24,356 nt of DNA from Planctomycetaceae bacterium (lineage in GTDB: Bacteria > Planctomycetota > Planctomycetia > Planctomycetales > Planctomycetaceae): NCBI GenBank assembly GCA_027080405.1, contig JALWSL010000259.1, positions 1 through 24,356 on the forward strand. The letters run 5' to 3'. This document shows positions 1-9,006 of this stretch, piece by piece. Both the position numbers and the translations under genes were made by a program. Position 1 is the first letter of the stretch, and each line of letters starts with the position of its first letter. The notes beneath the pieces are model-generated. The model worked only from the letters and a program-made list of their open reading frames with translations. It did no database searches and was not told where the DNA came from.

Positions 1-2
1 AT

Positions 3-83
3 GTCGAGTTCAACACTCAGGAAGTGACTCGCATTGTCAGTACGGTTGTTTCTGAATTGAAACGACGCGGAATTGTCGATTAA
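3..83 (+). CDS. 3' end of an unidentified gene, truncated by the window edge
   Basis: An open frame enters from the left edge and stops at the TAA at 81-83. Only 26 residues are visible, ending in KRRGIVD. The tail could form an amphipathic helix (hydrophobic I, V and L spaced three to four apart, with charged residues between). Nothing here identifies a family. The frame is inferred only from its being open up to a stop that precedes a normal intergenic gap, so the call is weak. Confidence 0.4.
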   Translation, partial: VEFNTQEVTRIVSTVVSELKRRGIVD

Positions 84-217
84 CGCTTCTCTGGCTTGAC
101 GAAACAGTGTTTAGCGTTTACCGTTTCGCCTCTTCTGCAGTAGAAGCCGGGAGGGGTGCGCGAGCACTCGATAATCATACATTTGGGTGATATTCATTAT
201 TAAGAGAGTGGAGTAGC

Positions 218-415
218 ATGTCACTTGACAGCAGTTTGAAAGCAAGCAGAGGGCTGGTAAGAGCGCGTAACGTTCTGAAAAGGGACGAGCGTATTGCTCA
301 GCTGAAAGAGGAAGATCGCTGGAACGATAGCATGACGGCACTTGGATTGCCGAAGGTTCGCATTGTGAAAACGACTATCGGTAAAAAGAAAAAGGTCAAG
401 AAGAAAGAGGATTGA
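218..415 (+). CDS. Small basic protein of the PVC superphylum
   Basis: This 65-residue, lysine- and arginine-rich protein matches the small basic protein family I know from Planctomycetes, Verrucomicrobia and Chlamydiae. Recognisable features are the MSLDSSLK start, the central ARNVLKRDERI segment, the LGLPKVRIVK segment and a lysine-rich tail ending KKKKVKKKED. Members are thought to be ribosome- or rRNA-associated because of their size and charge and their restriction to this superphylum; the exact role is not visible in the sequence. The ATG at 218 follows a GGAG box at about 208-212 at normal spacing. It stands alone, with no close neighbour on the same strand. About 200 bases of non-coding sequence follow, in which I see no convincing terminator. 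Confidence 0.85.
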   Translation: MSLDSSLKASRGLVRARNVLKRDERIAQLKEEDRWNDSMTALGLPKVRIVKTTIGKKKKVKKKED

Positions 416-642
416 TTTTCAGCCAGTTCACATAATTGCTTCCTGATGGGACTGCCACGAGTAATCTTCCAGACTGGCGCTGAATGTTATTCCAATTTTT
501 TCACTTGTAAAATACCCGAAAACGTTACGTATCAAGTGGTCTCTGCGCCACTATTTCTTCTCCCTTTGTTTCAAACCGTCTGAATGGGAGAAGTTTTTTT
601 ACGCGCCGAACTCTCTGAATGTTTCACATAAAGGAAAATGCC

Positions 643-1737
643 GTGCGTTCCCTCTTTCTTCTGCTGGCTGGGATTGTCCATCCCGTTTTCTGCTCATCGC
701 TTTGTGCATCGGACCCGGTTGCCAAGGGGCACAATGGTTCGTTGTGGATACTTTCCGGTCAATCGAATGCGTGCGGACGGGCAAAGCTTCCAGGGCCGCA
801 ACCGAACGAACAGGTGAAAATGTATGCCCCGAACCTGAAAAAGTTTGTGGTTGCACAGGATCCACTTCCACACATGGGAACAGCTGGAGTCGGCCCGTGG
901 GTTGCTGCCGCCCAGCAGGTTGCGAAGGAACAGAAAATAGAAATTCGCATGTGTGGTTTTGCCAGCGGCGGGAAACCGATTTCATATTGGCATCCCGGGC
1001 AACCGGGGTATCAGGGGCTTTTTCCCGTAATTGAACAGGCGGGCCAGAAGGCGGACGTCTTTTTGTGGTACCAGGGGGAAAACGACACCGGCGGCAACCT
1101 CAACACAAAGCAGTACCTGGAAGAACTGACCGCTCATGTTGCACGAGTCCGCGAGGCAGCCAGAAACCCCAAAATGCTGGCGGTCATCATCCAACTGGGG
1201 CCTTCCTTGTACAAGGGAAGGGGCGGATACATGGCGTTGCGTGAGGCAGAACGGCAATTTACCCTTCGGGATCCCAACGCGATTCTGGTGCCCGCGTTGG
1301 GGCGAACGATGAAAGATGGCGTTCATCTGGATAACGCCGGCTATCAGGAATTGGGGCGTGAGATTGGACGGGCAATTATATGCACGCAATACAACAACCC
1401 TGTCGGCAATTGGCCCGGCCCGATTCTTGATACGGCCATCTTGCAGCCGAAAGGAAAATCGAAATTTCTAAACAGGGTCAACGCCCATTTTGTGGAAGTC
1501 GAGAAACTGACGGGAGCTGCGGCCTCCGATTTTGCTATTATCGATGCAGAAGGAACGAATCGGTGCACCACCATCGAGCCGGGAGAGACCGATTTGCTGT
1601 TGAGTTTCGAGCGGGACATCATTCTCCCGGCCCGTCTGATTTACGGATTCGGCACCGCCCCGAAAGCAACCTTGATGGATGAATCGGGCAACCGGGCCCC
1701 AGCCGTGCAAGTTGAAGTAACGATCGAAAAGAAATAG
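643..1737 (+). CDS. Secreted SGNH/SASA-type carbohydrate esterase
   Basis: The protein belongs to the sialate O-acetylesterase/DUF303 group of SGNH hydrolases, which remove acetyl groups from sugars. With the GTG start at 643 it has 364 residues. A hydrophobic signal peptide covers about residues 1-23. The nucleophile motif GQSN is at 39-42 (Ser41), a WYQGEND block follows, and the D-x-x-H pair is Asp225 and His228 in DGVHLDN. The last roughly 120 residues look like a small beta-sandwich. An in-frame ATG at 619 would give eight extra polar residues before the signal peptide. The GTG is preferred because AAGGAA at about 631-636 sits just upstream of it and it gives a clean signal sequence. The substrate (sialic acid, xylan or another acetylated glycan) cannot be told. 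Confidence 0.8.
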   Translation: MRSLFLLLAGIVHPVFCSSLCASDPVAKGHNGSLWILSGQSNACGRAKLPGPQPNEQVKMYAPNLKKFVVAQDPLPHMGTAGVGPWVAAAQQVAKEQKIEIRMCGFASGGKPISYWHPGQPGYQGLFPVIEQAGQKADVFLWYQGENDTGGNLNTKQYLEELTAHVARVREAARNPKMLAVIIQLGPSLYKGRGGYMALREAERQFTLRDPNAILVPALGRTMKDGVHLDNAGYQELGREIGRAIICTQYNNPVGNWPGPILDTAILQPKGKSKFLNRVNAHFVEVEKLTGAAASDFAIIDAEGTNRCTTIEPGETDLLLSFERDIILPARLIYGFGTAPKATLMDESGNRAPAVQVEVTIEKK

Positions 1738-1943
1738 CGGTTTTCCAATCGCAAACCGCCCGGATTTCCAGGTTTTGTGAAAGAGATGCACACGAGGCAC
1801 GGGATCCGAGACAGCGGCACACGAAAAAAGAGACGGTCGTGGGTATTCCGTTTTCATGGCATGATGAAGCCTCTGCCATAAGGTGCAGTCAGCCTGTCGA
1901 ACGGCCAGCCTGTTGAAATTGCAATCAGGAGCAGCCTCGCGGT

Positions 1944-4900
1944 TTATTGCATCCAGTCCTGCAACGCTTTTACCCTGGGAGTGGGATCTGTGGCGAAGGC
2001 TTCGACCGCCTTGATGACTGCCAGGCAACCGGGAAGTGTCGTCACACAGGGAACGCCATAGGCGACCGAAGCGGCCCGGATGCGGCCTTCATCTGTTTTC
2101 GGTCCCCGTTTGCTTGGTGTGTTAAAGATGAAGCTGATCTCGCCATTGGCCATGAAATCGAGTAGATTCGGGCGGCCCTCCTGTACCTTCTTGACCACTT
2201 CGACAGGAATACCCGCCTGTCTGAGGGACTGAGCCGTCCCCGATGTGGCGACGAGCTGGAAGCCAAGTTCCGTCAGTCTCCTGGCTGGTTCAATGATTCG
2301 TTCTTTGAAATCCCCTGCCATGCTGATGAATATTTTTCCGGATGTCGGGATGGAAGAACCGGCCGCGATTTGACTTTTGGCAAAAGCGGTCGCGAATGTT
2401 TCGTCGATTCCCATGACCTCGCCGGTGGAAAGCATTTCCGGCCCCAAGACGATATCGACACCGTGAAAGCGGGAGAACGGAAAGACCGATTCCTTGACTG
2501 AAGTGAACGTAGGCCAGATTTCTTCGGTCACTCCCTGTTCTTTCAATGAAACGCCAGCCATTACCTTCGCCGCAATACGGGGGAGCGACCTGCCGATCGC
2601 CTTGGAGACGAAGGGAGCGGTTCGGGAGGCGCGAGGGTTGACTTCCAGCACGTAGACGGTGTCCTTCCCCTGCTCCTGTTTGACAGCGAACTGGATATTC
2701 ATCAAACCATGAACCTCGAGTTCACCAGCCAGGGAGTGGGTGGCGCGGCGAATTTCATCAATCGTCTGTTCACAAAGAGAGTGGGGAGGAATGGCACAGG
2801 CGGAATCGCCGGAATGGATACCTGCTTCCTCGATGTGCTCCATGATCCCGCCCACAACAGTTGTTTCGCCATCGGAAATGGCATCGACATCTACTTCGAT
2901 CGCGTCCTGCAGGAATTTATCGATCAGTACCGGACGATCCGGCGACGCATCGACTGCTTCACTCATATATTTGACAAGAGACGCTTCATCATAACAGATT
3001 TGCATCGCGCGCCCGCCGAGAACGTAACTGGGCCGAACCAGAACCGGGTAACCGATCCGCTTCGCCTGGGCACAGGCCCCTTCGACATCGATGGCGATAC
3101 CATTGGGAGGTTGCTTCAGGTTGAGTTGATTCAGAATCTCCTGAAATTTTTCCCGGTCTTCGGCGGCGTCGATCATATCGGGAGAAGTACCGATGATAGG
3201 GACACCTGCGGCTTCAAGACCGCGAGCAAGGTTCAGGGGTGTCTGTCCGCCGAACTGTACGATAACGCCATCCGGTTCGAGGCGATCGCAGATATTGAGG
3301 ACATCTTCGAGTGTCAGAGGTTCGAAAAATAGGAGGTCGGAAGTATCGTAGTCCGTCGAAACCGTTTCAGGATTCGAGTTGACCATGATGCTTTCGATGC
3401 CCAATTCTTCAAGAGCAAAGGAAGCCTGACAGCAACAGTAATCGAATTCGATCCCCTGACCGATCCGGTTCGGGCCACCCCCCAGAATGATGATGCGTCG
3501 GGGTTTCTCAGGTGTGCGGGGCGGAGATTCATCTTCCTGCTCATATGATGAATAGAAGTAGGGAGTGTAGGCTTCGAACTCGGCCGCACAGGTATCGACC
3601 TGTTTGAAAACGGCCTCGATCCCTTTTTCTTTTCGATGTTGGCGTACCTGCAGTTGGGACACATTCAACCAGGAACCGAGTTGCTGATCAGAAAAACCTT
3701 CCCGTTTTGCCCGCAGGAGCAGTTCCCGGGGACAGCTTTCCAGATTGGAATAACGGCGCAGTTCCTTTTCTGTCGCAACCAGTTCTTCGAGATGCCTGAG
3801 GAACCAGAAGTCGATTTGGGTCAGATCGAAAATTTCTTCGATCGTCATTCCGGAAAGTAACGCGTATCGCAAATAGGAGATGCGGTGTTCATTGGGAATC
3901 GAAAGTTTTCTGCGGATCTGCTCTTTCGTGGGACGGGAATCGGAATCCCATAAATCGTTTTTGCCTCCACCGAAACCGAAATGCCCGACCTCCAGACCGC
4001 GCATTGCCTTCTGGAACGATTCCTTGAAGGTGCGTCCGATGGCCATTGTTTCGCCGACCGACTTCATTTGGACAGTCAGTTCGGAATTGGCATCCGGGAA
4101 TTTCTCGAATGTCCATCGAGGGAATTTGGTGACGACATAATCGATCGAAGGTTCGAAGCAGGCCAGTGTTTCCCGCGTAATGTCGTTCGGGATTTCGTCC
4201 AGTGTGTATCCAACTGCCAGCTTGGCAGCGATTTTCGCAATGGGGAACCCGGTCGCTTTGGAAGCCAGCGCACTCGAACGGCTCACACGCGGATTCATTT
4301 CGATAATGGTCATGCGCCCGGTTTCAGGATGGACGGCGAATTGCACATTCGAGCCGCCCGTTTCAACACCAATTTCCCGCATGCAGGCGAAAGTGGCGTC
4401 TCTCATACGTTGATACTCTTTGTCAGTGAGTGTCTGAGCCGGGGCGACCGTGACGGAGTCACCTGTGTGCACTCCCATCGGATCGAAGTTTTCAATCGAG
4501 CAGATGATGACGCAGTTGTCGTTTCTGTCGCGCATCACCTCCATTTCGTACTCTTTCCAGCCGAGTAGCGATTCTTCTACCAGCACCTCGCCAACGGGAG
4601 AAAGCTGCAAGCCCTTACGCACGATCGTATCGTATTCTTCACGGTTATAGGCGACACCGCCACCGGTCCCGCCAAGCGTGAAACTGGCACGGACGATCAG
4701 GGGCAAACCGATCTCTTCCAATGCCCGATGCGCTTCCTCCATGTTGTGCACAATGGCACTGCGCGGGACATCGAGACCGATTTTCGACATCGCCGCCTTG
4801 AACTCGTCGCGCTCTTCCGCCTTGACAATAACATCTGCCTTGGCCCCGATCATTTCGACGCCGTACTTTTCGAAGATGCCGCGTCGATACAGTTCCATCG

Positions 4901-5195
4901 CAGTGTTCAGGCCGGTCTGTCCCCCCAAAGTTGGCAGAACCGCATCGGGACGTTCTTTCTCAATAATTTTCGCCACATATTCCCACGTAATCGGCTCGAT
5001 GTAGGTTCGGTCGGCTGTTTCCGGGTCGGTCATGATGGTGGCCGGGTTGGAGTTGACCAACACCACTTCATACCCTGCTTCCCGAAGTGCCTTACAGGCC
5101 TGCGTTCCCGAATAATCGAATTCACAAGCCTGACCGATCACAATCGGGCCAGAACCGATGATCATGATTTTATGTATGTCGTCACGACGTGGCAC
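1944..5195 (-). CDS. carB: Carbamoyl-phosphate synthase large subunit
   Basis: CarB makes carbamoyl phosphate from bicarbonate, ammonia delivered by the small subunit CarA, and two ATP, feeding pyrimidine and arginine synthesis in the cytoplasm. The protein has about 1083 residues, close to the usual 1070-1080. The first ATP-grasp half begins with [13 protein letters not shown] near residue 10. The second begins with [13 protein letters not shown] near residue 560, with the oligomerisation region between them. The last roughly 140 residues are the MGS-like regulatory domain ([26 protein letters not shown]). The frame is open 25 codons further upstream, but the family start is at VPRRDDIHK, so I place a GTG start at 5195 (compare MPKRTDIK in E. 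coli). AAGG lies about 10 bases before it. carA is not in the window. The gene is convergent with the esterase gene. Confidence 0.96.
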   Translation of the reverse strand: MPRRDDIHKIMIIGSGPIVIGQACEFDYSGTQACKALREAGYEVVLVNSNPATIMTDPETADRTYIEPITWEYVAKIIEKERPDAVLPTLGGQTGLNTAMELYRRGIFEKYGVEMIGAKADVIVKAEERDEFKAAMSKIGLDVPRSAIVHNMEEAHRALEEIGLPLIVRASFTLGGTGGGVAYNREEYDTIVRKGLQLSPVGEVLVEESLLGWKEYEMEVMRDRNDNCVIICSIENFDPMGVHTGDSVTVAPAQTLTDKEYQRMRDATFACMREIGVETGGSNVQFAVHPETGRMTIIEMNPRVSRSSALASKATGFPIAKIAAKLAVGYTLDEIPNDITRETLACFEPSIDYVVTKFPRWTFEKFPDANSELTVQMKSVGETMAIGRTFKESFQKAMRGLEVGHFGFGGGKNDLWDSDSRPTKEQIRRKLSIPNEHRISYLRYALLSGMTIEEIFDLTQIDFWFLRHLEELVATEKELRRYSNLESCPRELLLRAKREGFSDQQLGSWLNVSQLQVRQHRKEKGIEAVFKQVDTCAAEFEAYTPYFYSSYEQEDESPPRTPEKPRRIIILGGGPNRIGQGIEFDYCCCQASFALEELGIESIMVNSNPETVSTDYDTSDLLFFEPLTLEDVLNICDRLEPDGVIVQFGGQTPLNLARGLEAAGVPIIGTSPDMIDAAEDREKFQEILNQLNLKQPPNGIAIDVEGACAQAKRIGYPVLVRPSYVLGGRAMQICYDEASLVKYMSEAVDASPDRPVLIDKFLQDAIEVDVDAISDGETTVVGGIMEHIEEAGIHSGDSACAIPPHSLCEQTIDEIRRATHSLAGELEVHGLMNIQFAVKQEQGKDTVYVLEVNPRASRTAPFVSKAIGRSLPRIAAKVMAGVSLKEQGVTEEIWPTFTSVKESVFPFSRFHGVDIVLGPEMLSTGEVMGIDETFATAFAKSQIAAGSSIPTSGKIFISMAGDFKERIIEPARRLTELGFQLVATSGTAQSLRQAGIPVEVVKKVQEGRPNLLDFMANGEISFIFNTPSKRGPKTDEGRIRAASVAYGVPCVTTLPGCLAVIKAVEAFATDPTPRVKALQDWMQ

Positions 5196-5240
5196 GGAAG
5201 ATGTACCTTTTTTGCAAGTCGTTAATATCAAATAACAGTC

Positions 5241-5272
5241 TCGTGATTGCAGAACGATCCCCCAAATCACGA
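5241..5272 (-). promoter_or_regulatory. Inverted repeat in the carB leader region
   Basis: TCGTGATT at 5241-5248 and AATCACGA at 5265-5272 are perfect 8-base arms separated by 16 bases. The site lies 46 bases upstream of the predicted carB start, so it could be a transcript hairpin or an operator. No T-run follows on the minus strand, so it is not a standard terminator. Confidence 0.4.
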
Positions 5273-5499
5273 AAACGGGCGCAAAATCTCAGCAAGGTTA
5301 ACACGCTTTTTGATAGATTCAACCCAAGCAGGGACAATTCATTCTGACAGAGTGCAAAACAGCGGGTAAAACGGTTGTGTTCTTCCTGAAATCAGCGGAT
5401 ATCAAGAACTGTTGATCCTTCCATTTTATTGTTGAATGCTCCGTTGGGGCGATTTAGACTGGTTGTTTCCGAGGTTCGCAATCTCCCTGCAGGTGATGC

Positions 5500-5943
5500 A
5501 TGTCACGAAATCCATTTCCCGTATTGAAGTTCATTGCAGATGGGGCGATTGTCATAGCCGCCATTGTTTTCACCAGCTGCTTTTTGGCGGTCATTTATCT
5601 GGCCGTGAATGGATATCGGGAATACGGGATTATCGTTGCCTGTGTGGCTCTGCCGCTCTCTCTGGGGTTGAACATTTTCGGTGAACTGATTGGTGTTCTC
5701 CTGGCGATTGAGCGCAACGGTCGCTTGCAACTTGAACAGAATCAGCAGCCGCGCTTTACTGCGGCCTATCCAGTGGAAAAGGTGGACGCAGCAGAAGAAA
5801 TCGAACAGGAGCAGCAAGACCGCATCGTGATTGTCTGTCCTTCATGTGGAACCGGATTCGCAGCAGGGCACGCGGTTCTTGGCAAAGCTGTCCGTTGTGG
5901 GAAATGTGGTCTCAAGTTTACGGCCCACGATCGCTCTTTCTGA
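5500..5943 (+). CDS. Small membrane protein with C-terminal zinc ribbon
   Basis: This 147-residue protein was not recognised as a named family. Two hydrophobic segments are visible, roughly residues 12-36 and 43-70, joined by a short polar loop (NGYREYG). A charged, glutamate-rich linker covers about 75-107. The C-terminus has a four-cysteine zinc-ribbon pattern, C113-x2-C116 (CPSCG) and C133-x2-C136 (CGKCG), resembling the MJ0042-type ribbons common in planctomycete and deltaproteobacterial proteins. The ribbon probably faces the cytoplasm if both helices span the membrane. The start ATG has AGGTGA only three bases upstream, which is tight. The gene is divergent from carB and followed by repeat element A. 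Function unknown. Confidence 0.7.
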   Translation: MSRNPFPVLKFIADGAIVIAAIVFTSCFLAVIYLAVNGYREYGIIVACVALPLSLGLNIFGELIGVLLAIERNGRLQLEQNQQPRFTAAYPVEKVDAAEEIEQEQQDRIVIVCPSCGTGFAAGHAVLGKAVRCGKCGLKFTAHDRSF

Positions 5944-5967
5944 AGGGTCGAACAGTTGGGGAGCAGG

Positions 5968-6192
5968 GTAGAGTCGGTTTGACCGGCCGAACTGGAGCAA
6001 CGGTTGATGAGGAGTCATCATTTATTGAAAATCGTGAACGATGCCGAATTGGAGGCTGCTTGCACCGCGATTCGCTCACATTCGACGACATCGAACATTG
6101 AGCATCGAGCAAAGCATCGGTGAGTAAACCGACACGAAGAGTGATATGAAGAGTGAAATGAAGACTGAAATGGCCGGTACAGTCGGCCCTAC
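5968..6192. repeat. Direct repeat element, copy A (about 225 bp, non-coding)
   Basis: This segment aligns with 9007-9212 in the same orientation. In three gap-free blocks (5961-6009, 6034-6095 and 6117-6151 against 9000-9048, 9080-9141 and 9149-9183) I count 17 differences in 146 positions, 16 of them transitions. The ends are imperfect inverted repeats of 21 bases (5968-5988 and 6172-6192; 15 of 21 match). Each end also holds its own hairpin: GTCGGT-ttg-ACCGGC at 5973-5987 and GCCGGT-aca-GTCGGC at 6173-6187. No plausible protein is encoded. Together with copy B it brackets the 6278-8851 gene group and occupies most of the 334-base gap between genes. Confidence 0.85.
6136..6171. repeat. Three tandem 12-bp units inside element A
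   Basis: GAAGAGTGATAT, GAAGAGTGAAAT and GAAGACTGAAAT follow one another directly and abut the right end of the element. Copy B has only two such units (9168-9191), which explains most of one length difference between the copies. Confidence 0.85.
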
Positions 6193-6277
6193 CCAACTTC
6201 ATGAATTGAATGCCGAAATTCGCGGCGGTGAGGAAGTATCATAGGTCTTTGGTCAAAGGTCATCGGAAGAGGAAGAA

Positions 6278-7282
6278 ATGAGAAAGCAACTTCTGGGCAT
6301 GATGATGGTCCTGCTGTTGGCTCTTGGCGGTGCGGCGCGGGCGGGAGACGTTTTTCTCCTGCCCTATTTTCTGGGTAACGGCGAGGCAGGAATTTACTTC
6401 GCATACAGCCGAGACGGGTTGAAGTTCGATTGGCTGAACGAAGGCAAAGTCGTCCTGCCTGCCCCGTCATGGGGAGATGAGAGCCTCACGCGCGATCCGT
6501 CGATCCTTCATCATGACGGTATCTTCCATATCGTCTGGACTACCAGTTGGAACTCCCGCAGCATCGGCTATGCACACTCGAAAGATCTGGTCCACTGGAG
6601 CAACCCGGAGAAGATCGATATCTGGGGTGACTTTACCGGCGTGAAAAACACGTGGGCACCCGAACTGCACTGGGATCCGGAAAGACGCGAATTCCTCATT
6701 CTGTGGAGTTCCACGACGCTCGCCGAACTCAATGACGACGACGGTTCAGCCGACCCCCACGGCTACGACCATCGCACCTACGCCGCGCGGACGAAAGACT
6801 TCAGGACGTTCTCCAAACCGAAGCTCTTCTTCAGCCCGCAGAATCCGGAACATGGTGTGATCGATCCGTACATCGCTCACGGCGACCGCAACACAGCCGA
6901 CACGTCCGATGACCGCTGGGTCATGGTCATCAAGAACGAGATGGCTCCCAAACAGGGCGGCAAGAACCTGCGCCTGACATTCAGCAAACAGATGCAGGGG
7001 CCGTACAACACAACGCTGGGTCCGCCGATTGTCGGTGCTGGCACCAGTATCGTCGACACGATGGGCGAAGGCCCTACTTTGCTCAAGCGGCACGGAGAGT
7101 GGTTTCTGTACTGGGATGCCCCGGGAAGCAGGTTCTCCTACTGTTTGGCGACGAGCCCGGACTTGAAAACATGGAAGGATCGATCGCCGGAGATGTCCCT
7201 TCCCGCCAAGCAGATGCGCCACGGCACGGTGCTTGTCGTCTCCGAGTCGACGATTGCGTGGGAACTGCCGGATAACAATTGA
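6278..7282 (+). CDS. Secreted GH43-like five-bladed propeller glycosidase
   Basis: The 334-residue protein has a signal peptide (hydrophobic run at about 5-20, cleavage likely after ARA at 20-22) and then a fold typical of glycoside hydrolase family 43, which removes arabinose or xylose from plant- or algal-type polysaccharides. The three family acidic residues can be placed: Asp73 in RDPSI (base), Asp196 in IDPYI (pKa modulator) and Glu264 in GEGPTL (acid). WAPEL at 126-130 and the Y-A-x-S-x-D-L-x-x-W type strand (98-107) fit as well. The start at 6278 follows a GAGGAAG-like box. It is first of three same-strand genes between the two direct repeats. The real substrate is unknown, and a GH43-related non-hydrolytic protein cannot be excluded. 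Confidence 0.78.
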   Translation: MRKQLLGMMMVLLLALGGAARAGDVFLLPYFLGNGEAGIYFAYSRDGLKFDWLNEGKVVLPAPSWGDESLTRDPSILHHDGIFHIVWTTSWNSRSIGYAHSKDLVHWSNPEKIDIWGDFTGVKNTWAPELHWDPERREFLILWSSTTLAELNDDDGSADPHGYDHRTYAARTKDFRTFSKPKLFFSPQNPEHGVIDPYIAHGDRNTADTSDDRWVMVIKNEMAPKQGGKNLRLTFSKQMQGPYNTTLGPPIVGAGTSIVDTMGEGPTLLKRHGEWFLYWDAPGSRFSYCLATSPDLKTWKDRSPEMSLPAKQMRHGTVLVVSESTIAWELPDNN

Positions 7283-7392
7283 TCAAGCTCCATGGCAGGA
7301 CTTTAGACGAAGCCAGGAAAGTCGCCGTGACCAGCACAAGCAATTCCGTGGAAATCGGCGGGACATTGCGAAATCGTGAACGACGAAAAGAC

Positions 7393-7821
7393 ATGCCAAT
7401 GCCACAGCACACCGAATCCCGCAATCAGTATCGCATCTTCACAAGAGTGACCACGCGATGGAAGGACAACGACGCGTATGGGCACGTCAACAACGCTGTC
7501 TACAACGCATGGATGGACACCGCCGTCACGCAGTTCTTTCGGGAGTATTGGCCGGGCATGCCTGACACGTCGATCATTCCCGTCGCCGCCGAGACGCTGA
7601 TGACTTTCAAACGGTCGATTACTCACCCAGCCGATGTTGAGACCGGCTTGCGCGTTGAGAAGATTGGTAACAGCTCAGTCCGCTGCGGAGTCGGCATATT
7701 CGTTGACGGCGAGACCGAAGCCGCAGACTGGGGGCACATGATTCACGTCTGGGTAGACCGGGAGGCCAATCAGTCCGTGCCCATTCCGGCCGAAGTCCGC
7801 CGAGGACTGGAGTCACTCTAA
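7393..7821 (+). CDS. Hot-dog fold acyl-CoA thioesterase (4HBT type)
   Basis: The protein is a small cytoplasmic thioesterase-like protein of 142 residues from the ATG at 7393. The segment TRWKDNDAYGHVNNAVYNAWMD (from about residue 21) is the 4HBT active-site region, with Asp27 before the Y-G-H-V-N-N turn as the expected catalytic acid. The frame is open back to a TTG at 7279 overlapping the previous stop, but those 38 residues do not resemble the family, so ATG 7393 (or 7399) is preferred. No good ribosome site is seen before it. It sits 110 bases after the GH43-like gene and 19 bases before the sialidase-like gene. A cytoplasmic acyl-CoA enzyme between two exported sugar-active proteins is an odd pairing. 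The substrate is not predictable. Confidence 0.78.
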   Translation: MPMPQHTESRNQYRIFTRVTTRWKDNDAYGHVNNAVYNAWMDTAVTQFFREYWPGMPDTSIIPVAAETLMTFKRSITHPADVETGLRVEKIGNSSVRCGVGIFVDGETEAADWGHMIHVWVDREANQSVPIPAEVRRGLESL

Positions 7822-7840
7822 TGAACGAAAGGAACCCACG

Positions 7841-8851
7841 ATGAGACTCATATTCCCTCTGCTTGTCATGTGCTGCCTTCCTCAGACAGTCGCAGCGACA
7901 GAACCATCCAAACCCGTGCTCGTTAGCGTGCAACGCATCTGGGACAAAGCTCCTCACAATGGATTTACCGATCTGATCCGATTCAAGGGTCGCTGGTACT
8001 GCACGTTCCGGGAAGGTCAGGGGCATGTCTCGCATGATGGCGTGCTGAAAGTCATTGCCTCAGACGATGGCAAACAGTGGGAGTCGGTGGCCACGTTCAA
8101 ATCGCTACGCGGTTGGGACATGCGCGAAGCGAAGTTCTCCATCATGCCAGACGGCCGTCTGATGTTGGTCGGCTGCGAGGCCAATCGCAAGACGAAACCG
8201 GCTCACCACCAGTCACTCGTGTGGTTCACCGCGGACGGGAAGAAGTGGACCGAGCAGTTTGCTGTTGCGGACCCGGACTTCTGGCTGTGGCGAGGCAAGT
8301 GGCACAACGGCAAAGGGTACTTTTTCGGCTACGGCTGTCGCGCCGACAACCGTTCGCTGCGGCTTTACACGACGACGGACGGGAAGAAGTTCGAGACGCT
8401 TGTCTCAAAGCTCCATGTCGAGTCAGCTTACCCCAATGAGACATCGGTGTGGTTTCTCCCCGACGACACGTGCTACACCCTGCTGAGAACAGAAGGAGTT
8501 CACGCCAGTCAGATCGGAAAATCCCGACCGCCTTACACCCAGTGGAGTTGGAAGAAGCTCGGCATGTTCATCGGTGGTCCGAACATGATTCAACTGCCGG
8601 ATGGCCGCTTCATCGCGGTTGGCCGATTGGTTGCCGGTTCGCACCGCACATCGCTTTGCTGGCTCGACCCGGAAAAGGGAACGCTCACCGAAGCCCTCAA
8701 GCTCCCTTCCGGCGGCGACACCAGCTACGCCGGCATGGTCTGGCACGATGGGATGCTGTGGATCAGCTACTACTCGTCGCACGAAGAAAAGACGGCAGTC
8801 TATCTGGCGAGAGTGACGTTCGGTAATGGCAAAGGTAATAGCGACAATTGA
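7841..8851 (+). CDS. Secreted sialidase-like beta-propeller protein (Asp-box repeats)
   Basis: A 336-residue protein with a signal peptide (about 1-19, ending TVAA). Three Asp-box motifs of the S/T-x-D-x-G-x-x-W/F type are visible: residues 74-80 (SDDGKQW), 130-136 (TADGKKW) and 178-184 (TTDGKKF). These mark the BNR/sialidase propeller fold. The classic sialidase FRIP arginine motif is not seen in that form; CTFREG at 54-59 may be its counterpart, so activity on sialic acid is uncertain and another glycoside may be the target. The start has AAAGGAA eight to nine bases upstream. It is the last gene of the trio, likely co-transcribed with the thioesterase 19 bases before it. Element B follows about 155 bases downstream. 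Confidence 0.72.
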   Translation: MRLIFPLLVMCCLPQTVAATEPSKPVLVSVQRIWDKAPHNGFTDLIRFKGRWYCTFREGQGHVSHDGVLKVIASDDGKQWESVATFKSLRGWDMREAKFSIMPDGRLMLVGCEANRKTKPAHHQSLVWFTADGKKWTEQFAVADPDFWLWRGKWHNGKGYFFGYGCRADNRSLRLYTTTDGKKFETLVSKLHVESAYPNETSVWFLPDDTCYTLLRTEGVHASQIGKSRPPYTQWSWKKLGMFIGGPNMIQLPDGRFIAVGRLVAGSHRTSLCWLDPEKGTLTEALKLPSGGDTSYAGMVWHDGMLWISYYSSHEEKTAVYLARVTFGNGKGNSDN

Positions 8852-9006
8852 CGATCATGTTATCCTGTCGTTCGTGCCGACAGTCATTGAGTTATTGTGA
8901 AACGCACGCAACTTGGTTTGACAGGCTGTGGACGCATCAGTGCATGTTCTCTATGGTCCCAGCTTCGCTTTGGACATAAGAAACGGCGACAACTATGCTG
9001 AGCAGG

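Noticed and set aside
534..551. Possible terminator hairpin AGGTG-like arms (AGTGG/CCACT) after the small basic protein gene
   Set aside because: Only five base pairs, no T-run directly after it, and more than 100 bases from the stop codon.
2709..3332. 207-codon open frame antisense to carB
   Set aside because: It lies wholly within carB, whose reading frame is clearly conserved.
5844..6202. Short open frames on both strands within repeat element A
   Set aside because: Copy B has indels of about 14 and 12 bases and many changes that do not keep the frames, so they are not maintained proteins.
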